Of a stretch of DNA of 45,530 nucleotides, positions 8,664 to 16,093 are shown piece by piece (position 1 is the stretch's first letter; each line of letters starts with the position of its first letter). Source of the stretch: an uncultured bacterium (GTDB lineage: Bacteria; Spirochaetota; UBA4802; JAGODF01); the NCBI GenBank assembly GCA_937921485.1, contig CAKZSV010000028.1:1-45530 (forward strand). The letters are read 5' to 3'. The notes below the pieces were generated by a model. That model was not told the DNA's origin and made no database searches. It was given only the letters and a program-made list of their open reading frames with translations. The position numbers were made by a program, and so were the translations under genes.

Positions 8664-9734
8664 TCATTCTTTCTGCAAAGATTTAATGATTTCATCCATC
8701 ACCTTTGCCGACGGCATGGGAATGACTTTTTCCACGCTTGCCGGAATGCCGGCAACTTGCAAAACTTTAGGATCGTTTGTTGCGCCGATCATGCCAGTGC
8801 GAAATCCGTGCTTCTCCCACGCGATTCGGAGCAGATCATCATCCTGAAGCGCTTTGATGAGCGGTTTGGATTTTTCGTTCAGAGCAATTAAAGGATGCGC
8901 GCTCCATACGGTGGGAACAGGATAGAGGATGATGATGGTATCGCGAAGTTCAGGCCATATTTCGCGGTTTTGTATGGAAAACTCGATGATTTGATTTTCG
9001 TACGCGGCGATGATCGGCTTCGCGCCCACCCCAGTTTGCAGAAACTGGCTGAAAAGGTCCGATGAAGAATGCTCAAGATAGCCGAGCTTGCGGTAATAGC
9101 GCGTTAGGGTTGGCAGTATTTTCGGCAGGCTGGTGCTATCGACCACGTCGCCAATGAGCATATTTGCAACAAGTCCGAAAAACATATTTCCAGAGTTGGA
9201 TTTCGTTGGGTCAGTCGGGATGATTGATATTCTTCCGTATAGTTCGCCGATTCCTATCTCGCTCCATTTTTTGCCTTCCATCACCATGTTTATAAGTTCT
9301 TTGAAGCGGGTGATGTAATAGGTATCGCCCTTTTTTTCAACAATACCGTTTTTTTCAAGGGCAACAGCAACGATTTTCCAAGTATAAAGCACAAGAGGAG
9401 AATTGAAAATGATTTCACTTTTATAGTTTTTCTCTTTTTGATTGAGCTTGAATAATTCAAGTGCAACCTGGCTTGATGGCCAGAGGAAATCCAAACCGTC
9501 GAGTTTTCCCAAAACCATATCGATGGAACCGGCTTTCGAGTAATCAAGAGTAACGCCGTACCGCTTTCGTAAAATTTTCTTTACTTCGCTGTTTTCAAGG
9601 AATGGATATTTCTCGCCACCAACCAGACCCTTAATGTTCATGGGCGGTTCGCTTTGCATGAGCGTCTTCACGCCGTATGCGGTAATAAATATCGCACCAA
9701 GCAGAATCAGGCCCATGATATAGTTTTTTTTCAT
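8664..9734 (-). CDS. Extracellular solute-binding protein, 356 aa
   Basis: A periplasmic binding-protein fold (SBP type 2 superfamily). An N-terminal signal/anchor segment (NYIMGLILLGAIFITAYGV) has no lipobox Cys. Then come LDGLDFLWPSSQVALELF, the PTDPTKSNSGNMFFGLVANM block that resembles the ligand loop of the upstream SBP-VWA protein (TSATQSNSG), and VPTVWSAHPLIALNE near the C-terminus. It is therefore a paralogue of the N-terminal half of the gene at 10369-11934. AAGGA lies 5 bases before the ATG, and the start overlaps the XpaC-like stop by 4 bp (ATGA). No ABC permease or ATPase lies nearby, so a role in transport is unlikely; sensing or binding within the operon's envelope system is more probable. 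Confidence 0.8.
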   Translation of the reverse strand: MKKNYIMGLILLGAIFITAYGVKTLMQSEPPMNIKGLVGGEKYPFLENSEVKKILRKRYGVTLDYSKAGSIDMVLGKLDGLDFLWPSSQVALELFKLNQKEKNYKSEIIFNSPLVLYTWKIVAVALEKNGIVEKKGDTYYITRFKELINMVMEGKKWSEIGIGELYGRISIIPTDPTKSNSGNMFFGLVANMLIGDVVDSTSLPKILPTLTRYYRKLGYLEHSSSDLFSQFLQTGVGAKPIIAAYENQIIEFSIQNREIWPELRDTIIILYPVPTVWSAHPLIALNEKSKPLIKALQDDDLLRIAWEKHGFRTGMIGATNDPKVLQVAGIPASVEKVIPMPSAKVMDEIIKSLQKE

Positions 9735-10345
9735 TTGAATCCTTCCATTTTAAGGGTTTTTTTTAGAAGCTCCATTTCTGTGTTAAGATCCATAACCTGG
9801 TCCTCCATCAGCATGGAGAGCTGTTTTTCAAACGCCTCTTTTATGATTGAAAGTATTTCTTCTGCTTTTTGTATTGCAAGAACAATTTCCCGGGAAGGAG
9901 CTTTGACGGTGGAAAGTTCCACATAGCGTTCCACAATTTTTCCTGCGGCATCCAGGTAATAGTTGATGAACTGGCGTCCTGCTTTGATGTCCTTCGGATC
10001 CTTCTTGAAGTTTTCAATAATTGCCTCTGCGGCTGCACAGACCTCATAAACTTTGCTGGCGACTGTTTTATTGGTAATCATTTTTGCAGCGTTGCGGATG
10101 TTTGCTACCTTTTCTCCGGAAGAGCGGATTGCTTTCTCAATATCGATTTGCGTGAGCCCACTTAAGGAAATGGAAATACCCTCTTCTTTCCGATTCAATG
10201 CTCCGAAAAGAAAAAGTCCTACGCCGTAAGCAAACAGACCAAAAAGAGCAGAAATCCAGAACGGAAGATCGACTGCAAAAAACACAAATATGAAAACAAT
10301 TGTTGCGGTTAATATGGATAAAAGATTGCCAGATATGAATTTCAT
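9731..10345 (-). CDS. XpaC-like membrane protein, 204 aa
   Basis: It resembles XpaC, annotated as 5-bromo-4-chloroindolyl phosphate hydrolysis protein and usually found beside the tellurite/toxic-anion protein TelA. Two closely spaced N-terminal membrane helices (about 8-27 and 30-48) are followed by a long helical cytoplasmic part. That part starts DIEKAIRSSGEKVANIRNAA and ends with the family-typical MDLNTEMELLKKTLKMEG. A GAAGGAAG ribosome site precedes the ATG at 10345. It sits 23 bp after the SBP-VWA stop and overlaps the following SBP start, so all three are co-translated or nearly so. No TelA gene is in the window. The hydrolytic activity in the family name is doubtful. Confidence 0.8.
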   Translation of the reverse strand: MKFISGNLLSILTATIVFIFVFFAVDLPFWISALFGLFAYGVGLFLFGALNRKEEGISISLSGLTQIDIEKAIRSSGEKVANIRNAAKMITNKTVASKVYEVCAAAEAIIENFKKDPKDIKAGRQFINYYLDAAGKIVERYVELSTVKAPSREIVLAIQKAEEILSIIKEAFEKQLSMLMEDQVMDLNTEMELLKKTLKMEGFK

Positions 10346-10368
10346 GAGTTTGATTTTGCTTCCTTCTT

Positions 10369-11934
10369 CTAATTGTACCCTTTCACTTCTTTAAACGCGC
10401 CAAGTAGATCTTTTCTTCCGTCGAAAATTTTTCCGCCGGTGAGTTCGGAAATCTTATCAAGCTGACTTCGTGAGGCGTTTCCAAAAAGGATTGAGAATAT
10501 GGGTATATCGAGCCCAAGACTTCGCCAGGCTCTTTCCAGATCAGCAAAAACAGCGCCGGTGTTGGATTCGCCATCAGTCATGAGCACCACTGCGGGAATG
10601 TAGTGTGAGAGATTGTATTTTTTAATGGTATTCAAAGCCATTATTAACGGTGTGTATATGTCCGTTCCGCCGGCGGGCTGCTGGTTTTGCAGCTTTGTCA
10701 AAAACGCGTTCAATTCATAATGATTTGCGCCCGATGCCGTTGCCTGCCAGAGCGGCTGATTGCTGAAAGGAATTATGACGATGACATCTTCGCGCGAGGG
10801 CTGAATGAGATATTCTTTGGACTTTTCAGTGTCGAGTATAAGTTCCATTGCCTTGCGTAACTGTTCAATACCATCGCCAGTCATGCTTCCTGAAAAATCC
10901 AGGCAGTACACAGTAAGGGACGGTTTTCTGAATGCGGTCTGATACAGTTCGAGCGCTTCGCGGATGACCTCCTGGCGCGGAAGCTTTATCGGAATTAGGA
11001 TTTTTCCCGCATTGATGCCCCAATCAGGGTTGAAAATCGTTGTGTCGATTGCACTCACATCGACGGCTGTGATGCCGGTTCTTCTTCCGTGAGCAAGAAT
11101 TTTCTGCTGCACTTCTTTTGAAAGGAGGAATTCCTGCAGCTTGAGAAAGATCTTTTCTTTGGCGTCATCGCTTCTGTTTACATATCCCAAGGGTGAATCG
11201 GCGATAGAGAGGCCGTCAACTGGATAGATGGCATAAAGAGGTTCACGGCCGTTTCTTATGAGTTCCAGATTTGTCTCAATGATGATGGATTCGTAGTTGA
11301 CCATCGCATCGTAATTTTTTTTAAGATATAAATCCTTAAGCCATCCGGAACTTCCCGAAGAGCGGTGTATGCCGGAAAGAATTGTGCGAATGCCGGCTTT
11401 CAGATCCTTACGGTGAAGATCTGAAAGTTCTATCATTTCCGGATTGCCAAGTAACGCATATAAAAAACCAAAATAGGCCATCGCTCCGGAATTGGACTGG
11501 GTCGCCGAAGTCATCATAAACGAGAGCTTTTTTGATTTGATTGCAGAAAGAATATCTTTGATCTTTACATCATGTCCGATCCATCCGAGTTCATGCGCCA
11601 GCGTCTTTCGCACGCCGATGACGATCGGAGAGCGCATGATGGATTGTACGTGGCGGACGCGGTGTTTGGAATCACCCATCGAAATCCAGATACTGCTGGC
11701 TGGCCAGACCGCGTCAAAGTCGGGATTGTCTTTGGATAGCTTCTGAGAAATATCGACGGAACCGCTGTAGGACATTTCAATTTCCACACGTTCTTTTCTG
11801 CCGAATTCCAGAACGAGTACTTCGAGCGATTTGTTTTCAGAGCCAGAGATGATGGTGAAGCGCGGCTTTTTTGCGCAGGAAACACCTGTGAACATAATTA
11901 GCAATGAGACGAATACAATCAGATTTTTTTTCAT
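10369..11934 (-). CDS. Lipoprotein SBP fused to a von Willebrand A domain, 521 aa
   Basis: A signal peptide ends in a lipobox with Cys20 (TGVSC). Residues about 25-320 are an SBP type 2 domain (DAVWPASSIWISMG; TQSNSGAMAYFGFLYALLG). From about 339 a VWA domain starts, with an intact metal-ion adhesion site: Asp346-x-Ser348-x-Ser350 (DFSGSMTGDG), a Thr in PAGGTDIYTPL and an Asp in LMTDGESNTG. VWA domains of this kind bind protein partners through Mg2+. It is the first gene of a three-gene operon with XpaC-like and SBP genes. The stretch just before the ATG is a fragment of the dispersed repeat (AAGGGAACTTCT), so the native leader has been replaced. It is probably anchored in the inner or outer membrane facing the periplasm. 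Confidence 0.88.
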   Translation of the reverse strand: MKKNLIVFVSLLIMFTGVSCAKKPRFTIISGSENKSLEVLVLEFGRKERVEIEMSYSGSVDISQKLSKDNPDFDAVWPASSIWISMGDSKHRVRHVQSIMRSPIVIGVRKTLAHELGWIGHDVKIKDILSAIKSKKLSFMMTSATQSNSGAMAYFGFLYALLGNPEMIELSDLHRKDLKAGIRTILSGIHRSSGSSGWLKDLYLKKNYDAMVNYESIIIETNLELIRNGREPLYAIYPVDGLSIADSPLGYVNRSDDAKEKIFLKLQEFLLSKEVQQKILAHGRRTGITAVDVSAIDTTIFNPDWGINAGKILIPIKLPRQEVIREALELYQTAFRKPSLTVYCLDFSGSMTGDGIEQLRKAMELILDTEKSKEYLIQPSREDVIVIIPFSNQPLWQATASGANHYELNAFLTKLQNQQPAGGTDIYTPLIMALNTIKKYNLSHYIPAVVLMTDGESNTGAVFADLERAWRSLGLDIPIFSILFGNASRSQLDKISELTGGKIFDGRKDLLGAFKEVKGYN

Positions 11935-11940
11935 CTTTAT

Positions 11941-11952
11941 AGAAGTTCCCTT
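11941..11952 (+). repeat. End fragment of the dispersed repeat
   Basis: AGAAGTTCCCTT is identical to the right terminus of the full repeats and is again followed by AT. It lies six bases upstream of the SBP-VWA start codon. The rest of the element is missing. Confidence 0.55.
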
Positions 11953-11986
11953 ATTTTAGAATTAAGGAATGGAGTAACATTTAAAT

Positions 11987-12015
11987 ATATAAAATATTTG
12001 TTGGAACAATGTTAA
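11987..12015 (-). promoter_or_regulatory. Possible promoter of the SBP-VWA operon
   Basis: On the minus strand TTAACA (12015-12010), 17-bp spacer, TTATAT (11992-11987). It lies between the repeat fragment and the transposase remnant and points to the gene at 11934. Confidence 0.4.
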
Positions 12016-12019
12016 GAAT

Positions 12020-12354
12020 TTGCAAAAAAGTGGCATTAAAAATTATTTCACTTCGATTACGGAATATGTTTCCGAAGCGTTTGGATATGAATTTCAATTG
12101 AGTTATTCTCAAACGGGAGAACCAGGCGATAATGCGGTCAATGAGGCGTTTTTTCGCGATTTAAGGCAGGATGAGCTGATTATTTTTCTGAGGCAAAAGA
12201 TTTTGATGATTTACGAAAAATGGTTGATAATGCTATCGAGTATTACAATACCGAGCGACATCGTTCAAGCTTGGATTATATGACGCCATTGGCGTTTTAT
12301 AATAAAATTTCTTCAGACAATCTCTCGGATAATAGCTTGACGGCGGCCTTCTAA
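12020..12354 (+). pseudogene. IS3-family transposase (OrfB) C-terminal remnant
   Basis: The remnant keeps the end of an integrase-type transposase. The first frame holds QLSYSQTGEPGDNAVNEAFF, the region that follows the second catalytic Asp in OrfB, as in GNPYDNAVAESFF. After a frameshift near 12190, the second frame reads FSEAKDFDDLRKMVDNAIEY, then YNTERHRSSLDYMTPLAF, the classic IS3 ending, and stops at 12352-12354. Everything upstream, including the first two catalytic Asp residues and OrfA, is gone, and no IS3 termini are recognisable. It is clearly non-functional. Confidence 0.88.
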
Positions 12355-12362
12355 TCTGGTAC

Positions 12363-12426
12363 AAGCACCTATTTATATTGTGCTCACAAGGGAACATCCT
12401 TTAAAACAGTTTTTACAAGTTCCCTT
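12363..12426 (+). repeat. Dispersed repeat, internal-deletion copy (64 bp)
   Basis: It begins AAGCACCT, lacks the first internal hairpin, and continues ATATTGTGCTCACAAGGGAAC...GTTCCCTT. The G-to-A change in the left arm is matched by a C-to-T change in its partner (GTGCTC for GTGCCC), so pairing is kept. Its right part forms the last codons of the K+ channel gene on the other strand. Confidence 0.7.
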
Positions 12427-13759
12427 GTTTTCTTGGTTTCACAGTTTTTCTTGATCTTCTGTGCGAAAGTTTCTTTATCTCATCGTCGAATTCCGGAAAT
12501 CTGCTTCGCAAATGATCGAAGTCGGACTTTGCGAGCCTGAAAACTTCGCAATACGTCCTCGTAAAAATGCTGGCGTTTCTTTTCTCGCCCACCAGAAGCG
12601 CAGTTTCCCCGAAAGTGGATCCGGGACCAAGCGTAGCCACGCGCTGGTCATCGACGATGACCTCCACCTCGCCGGAGCTTAAGAAATACATGCAGTCGCC
12701 GTATTCGCCCTGGCGTATGATGTAGTCATCGGGCATGTAGATAAGCGGCGTGAGCATCTGGATGGCTTCGCGCACGAACACTTCCTGCGCGTTTTTGAAA
12801 AGCTGAACCTTTCGGAGCATGTCGCGGTTGAGATACAGCATCACTTCAAGGTTGAGGCTGGACGGGAGATCGGCCAGCGGATTCTGATCGGAAATGTTTT
12901 TCTTTTTATCCCACAAATAATAATAGTAATTCAGAATTTTATCCTGAAGTTCTTCAGGTATTTTTTTTGTTTTAAGATAGGCAGTGACCTCTTCGATTTT
13001 TTTCAGGAAGTTCGCGCGGGCCACGTCCAGGTTGGCGATGAGGCCGGACACGTTACCGATGATGTAGCCGTACATACCCACGCCGAAAATCTGCACAACC
13101 ATCGTGAAGATTATCTGCGCGTTATCATCGTGGTTGGGGCAGTAATCCCCATAGCCGATTGTGGCGACGGTGGTGATGGCCCAATACAGCGCGCGGATAT
13201 ACTGATCCACAGAAGAACGGGAAATCTCAACCGCACCGATCATAATCCAGCCGAGTGCGATGTAGTGGACAGCCTGAGAAAACCAGAAGGCGAACGTCAG
13301 AAGGCGCATCATGGCGGGATTCATGCGTAAATAATCGCGCAATTCCTTCGTGATTTTTTTTACTTTGAGAAGCTTTATGAGGGTGATGATCTGCAGAGCA
13401 AGCAAAAGGAACATCCCTTTGCTGCCCTCTTCAGGAGCGCCGAAAATCGCGAGTGTGGCAACGTCTAAAGGAAACGCGGTAATGAAATCGATGACGAACC
13501 AGCTTTTGATATAATGCTTCGCGATGATTCTGCGGTCGGTGGAAACGGTGTGCTCAATTTTTACCGTGGAATTGAAATTCACCAGCACATCGAGTGAGAA
13601 AATGAAAATAAGCAGCCAGTAGAGAAAGTCAGTTTCATAGATATGAAAGGTGAAGCGGTACGAAAAGAAAAATGAAAAGAGCAGCACGGACAAAAGGACG
13701 ATGATGTTCCAGACGGTTTTAAACAAACCCGTGTTGCTGAAAACAGGAAAATTAGACAT
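12413..13759 (-). CDS. Cyclic-nucleotide-gated K+ channel (SthK-like), 448 aa
   Basis: Six membrane segments are followed by the pore with filter TTVATIGYGDY (K+ type TIGYGD), a C-linker (IPEELQDKILNYYYYLW) and a cyclic-nucleotide-binding domain. That domain has GEYGDCMYFLSSGEVEV and the phosphate-binding cassette FGETALLVGEKRNASIFT. This is the architecture of the spirochaetal channels SthK and LliK. The S4 segment (TLIKLLKVKKITKELRDY) carries several Lys/Arg. Start 13759 (MSNFPVF) gives the usual length; an upstream start at 13810 would add 17 residues not typical of the family. The last residues, KQGNL and stop, are encoded by the inserted repeat, so the native C-terminus has been replaced. 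Ligand is probably cAMP, by analogy. Confidence 0.93.
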   Translation of the reverse strand: MSNFPVFSNTGLFKTVWNIIVLLSVLLFSFFFSYRFTFHIYETDFLYWLLIFIFSLDVLVNFNSTVKIEHTVSTDRRIIAKHYIKSWFVIDFITAFPLDVATLAIFGAPEEGSKGMFLLLALQIITLIKLLKVKKITKELRDYLRMNPAMMRLLTFAFWFSQAVHYIALGWIMIGAVEISRSSVDQYIRALYWAITTVATIGYGDYCPNHDDNAQIIFTMVVQIFGVGMYGYIIGNVSGLIANLDVARANFLKKIEEVTAYLKTKKIPEELQDKILNYYYYLWDKKKNISDQNPLADLPSSLNLEVMLYLNRDMLRKVQLFKNAQEVFVREAIQMLTPLIYMPDDYIIRQGEYGDCMYFLSSGEVEVIVDDQRVATLGPGSTFGETALLVGEKRNASIFTRTYCEVFRLAKSDFDHLRSRFPEFDDEIKKLSHRRSRKTVKPRKQGNL

Positions 13760-13855
13760 AACCCACCCGCGGCAATTAAAGTGACATAGTGTCTGTATCA
13801 AGGCATACAATTTTTGTGGTATACGTCAACAATCATTTATTTTTTATAAAAGATA

Positions 13856-13886
13856 TTGACATGCCGCTGCAATTCTTTTGTATTAT
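13856..13886 (+). promoter_or_regulatory. Promoter of the DUF4160-DUF2442 pair
   Basis: TTGACA (13856-13861), 19-bp spacer, TATTAT (13881-13886). Transcription from here gives a leader of about 15-17 bases before ATG 13909, which supports that start. Confidence 0.5.
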
Positions 13887-13908
13887 GATAAATGAAATGG
13901 TAAATTGT

Positions 13909-14169
13909 ATGCCTGTCATATCTGAATTTTTTGGAATTAAGATATATATGTACTGGAGTGAGCATCTGCCTCCGCATTTTCACGCAGAGTATGGCGGTAA
14001 TAGCGTTATTATCGATATCAATAATTGTGCGGTTATAAAAGGCGTTTTTCCTTTTAAACAGTTAAAACTTGTTATTGCATGGTGTGAATTGCATAAAGAA
14101 GAACTTCTTGCAAACTGGGAATTAGCGATGCAGAATAAGCCCATACAGAAGATTGCACCACTTCAATAA
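13909..14169 (+). CDS. DUF4160 protein, 86 aa
   Basis: The start MPVISEFFGIKIYMYWSEH and the following PPHFHAEYGG are the hallmark of DUF4160; the protein has the usual length. The longer frame to 13789 covers the promoter and is not used. The ribosome site is weak. DUF4160 genes occur next to DUF2442 genes in many bacteria and the pair has been proposed as toxin-antitoxin-like, without firm biochemical proof that I know of. Here the DUF2442 gene follows after 10 bp, so the pair is one transcript. Confidence 0.85.
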   Translation: MPVISEFFGIKIYMYWSEHLPPHFHAEYGGNSVIIDINNCAVIKGVFPFKQLKLVIAWCELHKEELLANWELAMQNKPIQKIAPLQ

Positions 14170-14179
14170 GGAATACATA

Positions 14180-14467
14180 ATGCTTGTGAAAGTCATTCAA
14201 GTGTTCCCCCAAAAAGATTATAAGATTTATGTGTATTTTGCCGATGGCAGAGTTAAATTGTATGATGCATCTCATCTGGTAGGGAAAGGTGTTTTTAAAG
14301 CGCTCGAGGATATGGATTTTTATTTCAACAGATGCACGGTTTTAAACGGCACGCTTGCGTGGGATGTTTCTGGCATCTATGATCCTGCAAATTGTATCGA
14401 TATCGATCCCGTCACACTGTATAATGAATCAATTGAAGTGGAAGACCCCTTAAAGGATTCCGCATAA
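14180..14467 (+). CDS. DUF2442 protein, 95 aa
   Basis: Contains VYFADGRVKLYDASHLV and LAWDVSGIYDPANCIDIDP, the typical DUF2442 pattern (a small beta-rich domain, C-terminal IDP). AAGG lies about 10 bases upstream of the ATG at 14180. It is co-transcribed with DUF4160 and may be the antitoxin-side partner if the pair is a toxin-antitoxin module, which is inference. Confidence 0.85.
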   Translation: MLVKVIQVFPQKDYKIYVYFADGRVKLYDASHLVGKGVFKALEDMDFYFNRCTVLNGTLAWDVSGIYDPANCIDIDPVTLYNESIEVEDPLKDSA

Positions 14468-14546
14468 TCGGCATTGCCTGAATAATTCTGCAGTGGATTG
14501 ATGGGAATTCGTTGACAGGATGATGTGATACTTTTGTAGTACTTCT

Positions 14547-14872
14547 ATGAAAACGAAGATTGTGACTTCATTAAAGCGCGAAGCGGTAAAAAATACTTGC
14601 TGAACTGAATAAAACCAAAGTTCCTGTGTTAATAACAGAGAGGGGACGCTTCCAGCGCCTGCGATGCTTTTGCTGACCGGCACATGGCTGACGTTGAAAT
14701 TCTGCCCTGAAAAAAACGGCTTTGAAAGAAATGCAAAAAATCTGCCTACAAACGGAAGCTATGTTGCGCGGGCGCTTAGGTACGTCAGAGGCCAGACGGT
14801 TTTGAGGAATGTAAGCCACCAGGACGGGCGCGTTGACATGACAATCCCTTTTCTGATTGATTTTTCGCAATA
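14547..14872 (+). pseudogene. Degraded Phd/YefM-type antitoxin gene
   Basis: ATG 14547 begins MKTKIVTSLKREA, and after a frameshift the text continues ILAELNKTKVPVLITERGR. Together these match the N-terminal DNA-binding half of Phd-family antitoxins (MKTKIVTSLKREATKILAEL...PVLITERG). Further on, ALKEMQKICLQTEAMLRGR (about 14718-14774) looks like the later helical part in yet another frame. At least two frameshifts and several stops make it non-functional. No intact toxin gene follows. The limit at 14872 is approximate. A TTGACA at 14512-14517 may be its old promoter. Confidence 0.65.
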
Positions 14873-14936
14873 ATTGTGTATTAATAGGATGATCGCAGTT
14901 GAAAAGCAATGACTTTTTTCCAGGAGGATGGCGGAA

Positions 14937-15185
14937 ATGAAAAGAATTCATGTTATAATCGGTATTGTCATTATTTTCCTTGGATTTTTGGGCTACATTG
15001 CCATGCGCCTTGCGATGCGCGATGCGGAGAATACCGTGGTAAAGGGGCTTGCGGAGGAAAATAAAGCGGAGAACATTCCCGCGACCATTGCGAAGCTCAA
15101 GGAACTGCGGGATTCGGGCGCCATAACGGAAGAAGATTTCGAATGCACGAAAAACAAATTGCTTGAGAGGATGGCAGGCGCGTGA
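14937..15185 (+). CDS. Small membrane protein with SHOCT domain, 82 aa
   Basis: AGGAGG at 14922-14927 touches an ATG at 14928 but is ideally spaced (9 bp) for the in-frame ATG at 14937, which is chosen. The protein has one N-terminal membrane helix (HVIIGIVIIFLGFLGYIAM), a charged linker and a C-terminal SHOCT motif (IAKLKELRDSGAITEEDFE, then KNKLLERM). SHOCT is a short helical oligomerisation motif found at the ends of many bacterial proteins. The function of this one is unknown. It ends exactly where the convergent STAS gene ends. Confidence 0.8.
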   Translation: MKRIHVIIGIVIIFLGFLGYIAMRLAMRDAENTVVKGLAEENKAENIPATIAKLKELRDSGAITEEDFECTKNKLLERMAGA

Positions 15186-15512
15186 TTAAAGGAGGTTCTC
15201 TTCGGAATCTTTGATGTTGAAAAAATCAATCATTTCGGAATGTTCGAAAATGGCTCTTAACCGTTCGTTGATGCCGACGAGTGAAAAGAGAATTTTATTT
15301 TTGATGGTGAATTGGCGGATGATGATGAGCGCGCCCATTCCCTGCGAATCCAGATAGTCCACTTCCTTCATGTTGATGATGAGGCGCTTCGGCCGGTGTG
15401 CTTCGATTTCTTTTAGCACTTTTTTGTCAAGGTCAAGACCACCAAGAGCCGAGACATCTCCTTTAATTGAGATGATTAATGTGTTTTCCACCGCTCGCGA
15501 CAAAAGCTCCAT
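15186..15512 (-). CDS. STAS-domain anti-sigma-factor antagonist, 108 aa
   Basis: A single-domain SpoIIAA-like protein. The strands VENTLIISIKGDVSALGG and KRLIINMKEVDYLDSQGMGAL place the phospho-acceptor Ser in the canonical DSQGMGAL loop; the C-terminal NERLRAIFEHSEMIDFF is also typical. In this family the unphosphorylated form binds an anti-sigma kinase and frees the sigma factor or another target. AAGGAT lies 5 bases before the ATG. No partner kinase or PP2C phosphatase is encoded in the window, so it acts as an orphan node here. Confidence 0.88.
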   Translation of the reverse strand: MELLSRAVENTLIISIKGDVSALGGLDLDKKVLKEIEAHRPKRLIINMKEVDYLDSQGMGALIIIRQFTIKNKILFSLVGINERLRAIFEHSEMIDFFNIKDSEENLL

Positions 15513-15714
15513 AATCCTTCTACCTTATATATGTGAAATAATGTTCCCGGCGTTGGGTGATGGAGTTTAATAATCTTTTTATAATATAAAAATGACAAGC
15601 AAAATTTTGAATTGTTCAGATATAAAACCGCAAAAACATATCTTTTAGACAAAGCCCAAAAATTGGATTCTGTTCAATTTTTAAATATTTTTTTGAATTA
15701 TCGCACAATAATTC

Positions 15715-15743
15715 TTGACGGAAAATATTGCCGGTTTTAATAG
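15715..15743 (+). promoter_or_regulatory. Orphan promoter
   Basis: TTGACG (15715-15720), 17-bp spacer, TAATAG (15738-15743), directly followed by the 11-bp inverted repeat at 15748. No intact gene starts within 300 bp downstream; coaE is next at 16094. Confidence 0.5.
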
Positions 15744-15747
15744 CATA

Positions 15748-15775
15748 AATATTGGTTGTATGACCAACCAATATT
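15748..15775. promoter_or_regulatory. Operator-like palindrome, 11-bp perfect arms
   Basis: AATATTGGTTG-TATGAC-CAACCAATATT. The arms are perfect and the site sits at about +1 to +30 of the promoter upstream, the typical place for a repressor such as a TetR-family protein. No regulator gene is nearby. There is no T-tract, so it is not a standard terminator. Confidence 0.55.
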
Positions 15776-15786
15776 CTAAATTTTAT

Positions 15787-15901
15787 GGGCACCTCTAAAA
15801 ACCGCTTTCTTCATATTATAAAGATAAAAAGAAAGCGGTTTTATCCTATATATTGTGCCCACAAGGGAACATCCTTATAAATAGTTTTTAGAAGTTCCCT
15901 T
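15787..15901 (+). repeat. MITE-like repeat, full copy 3 (115 bp)
   Basis: Starts GGGCACCTCTAAAAAC and ends GTTTTTAGAAGTTCCCTT, with both internal hairpins. The loop of the first hairpin differs from copy 1. TTAT flanks the GGG...CCC core on both sides. Confidence 0.85.
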
Positions 15902-16093
15902 ATAAGATTGGAGGTACCCTTCGATGCGAGCGATACTTCAATCGCCGGCAATGGGCAAAAAGCCTGTGCTCGTCCCGGCATGAGGGCGATGTGATGATAT
16001 ACTTCAAAACCGCTGCACAGGAAAGGACGAAGATTCTTGACGGGTACAGCGGATGTACTAATGCTGGAAAAACTTTTGCAATGAACATTGCTT
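15902..16093 (+). other. Unassigned stretch before coaE with a 35-codon frame
   Basis: A short frame (ATG 15994 to TGA 16101) encodes about 35 residues (MIYFKTAAQERTKI..., SGCTNAGKTFAMNIAYG) and overlaps the coaE start. There is no good ribosome site. It could be a gene tail cut off by the repeat at 15787-15901. No family is recognised. Confidence 0.25.
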
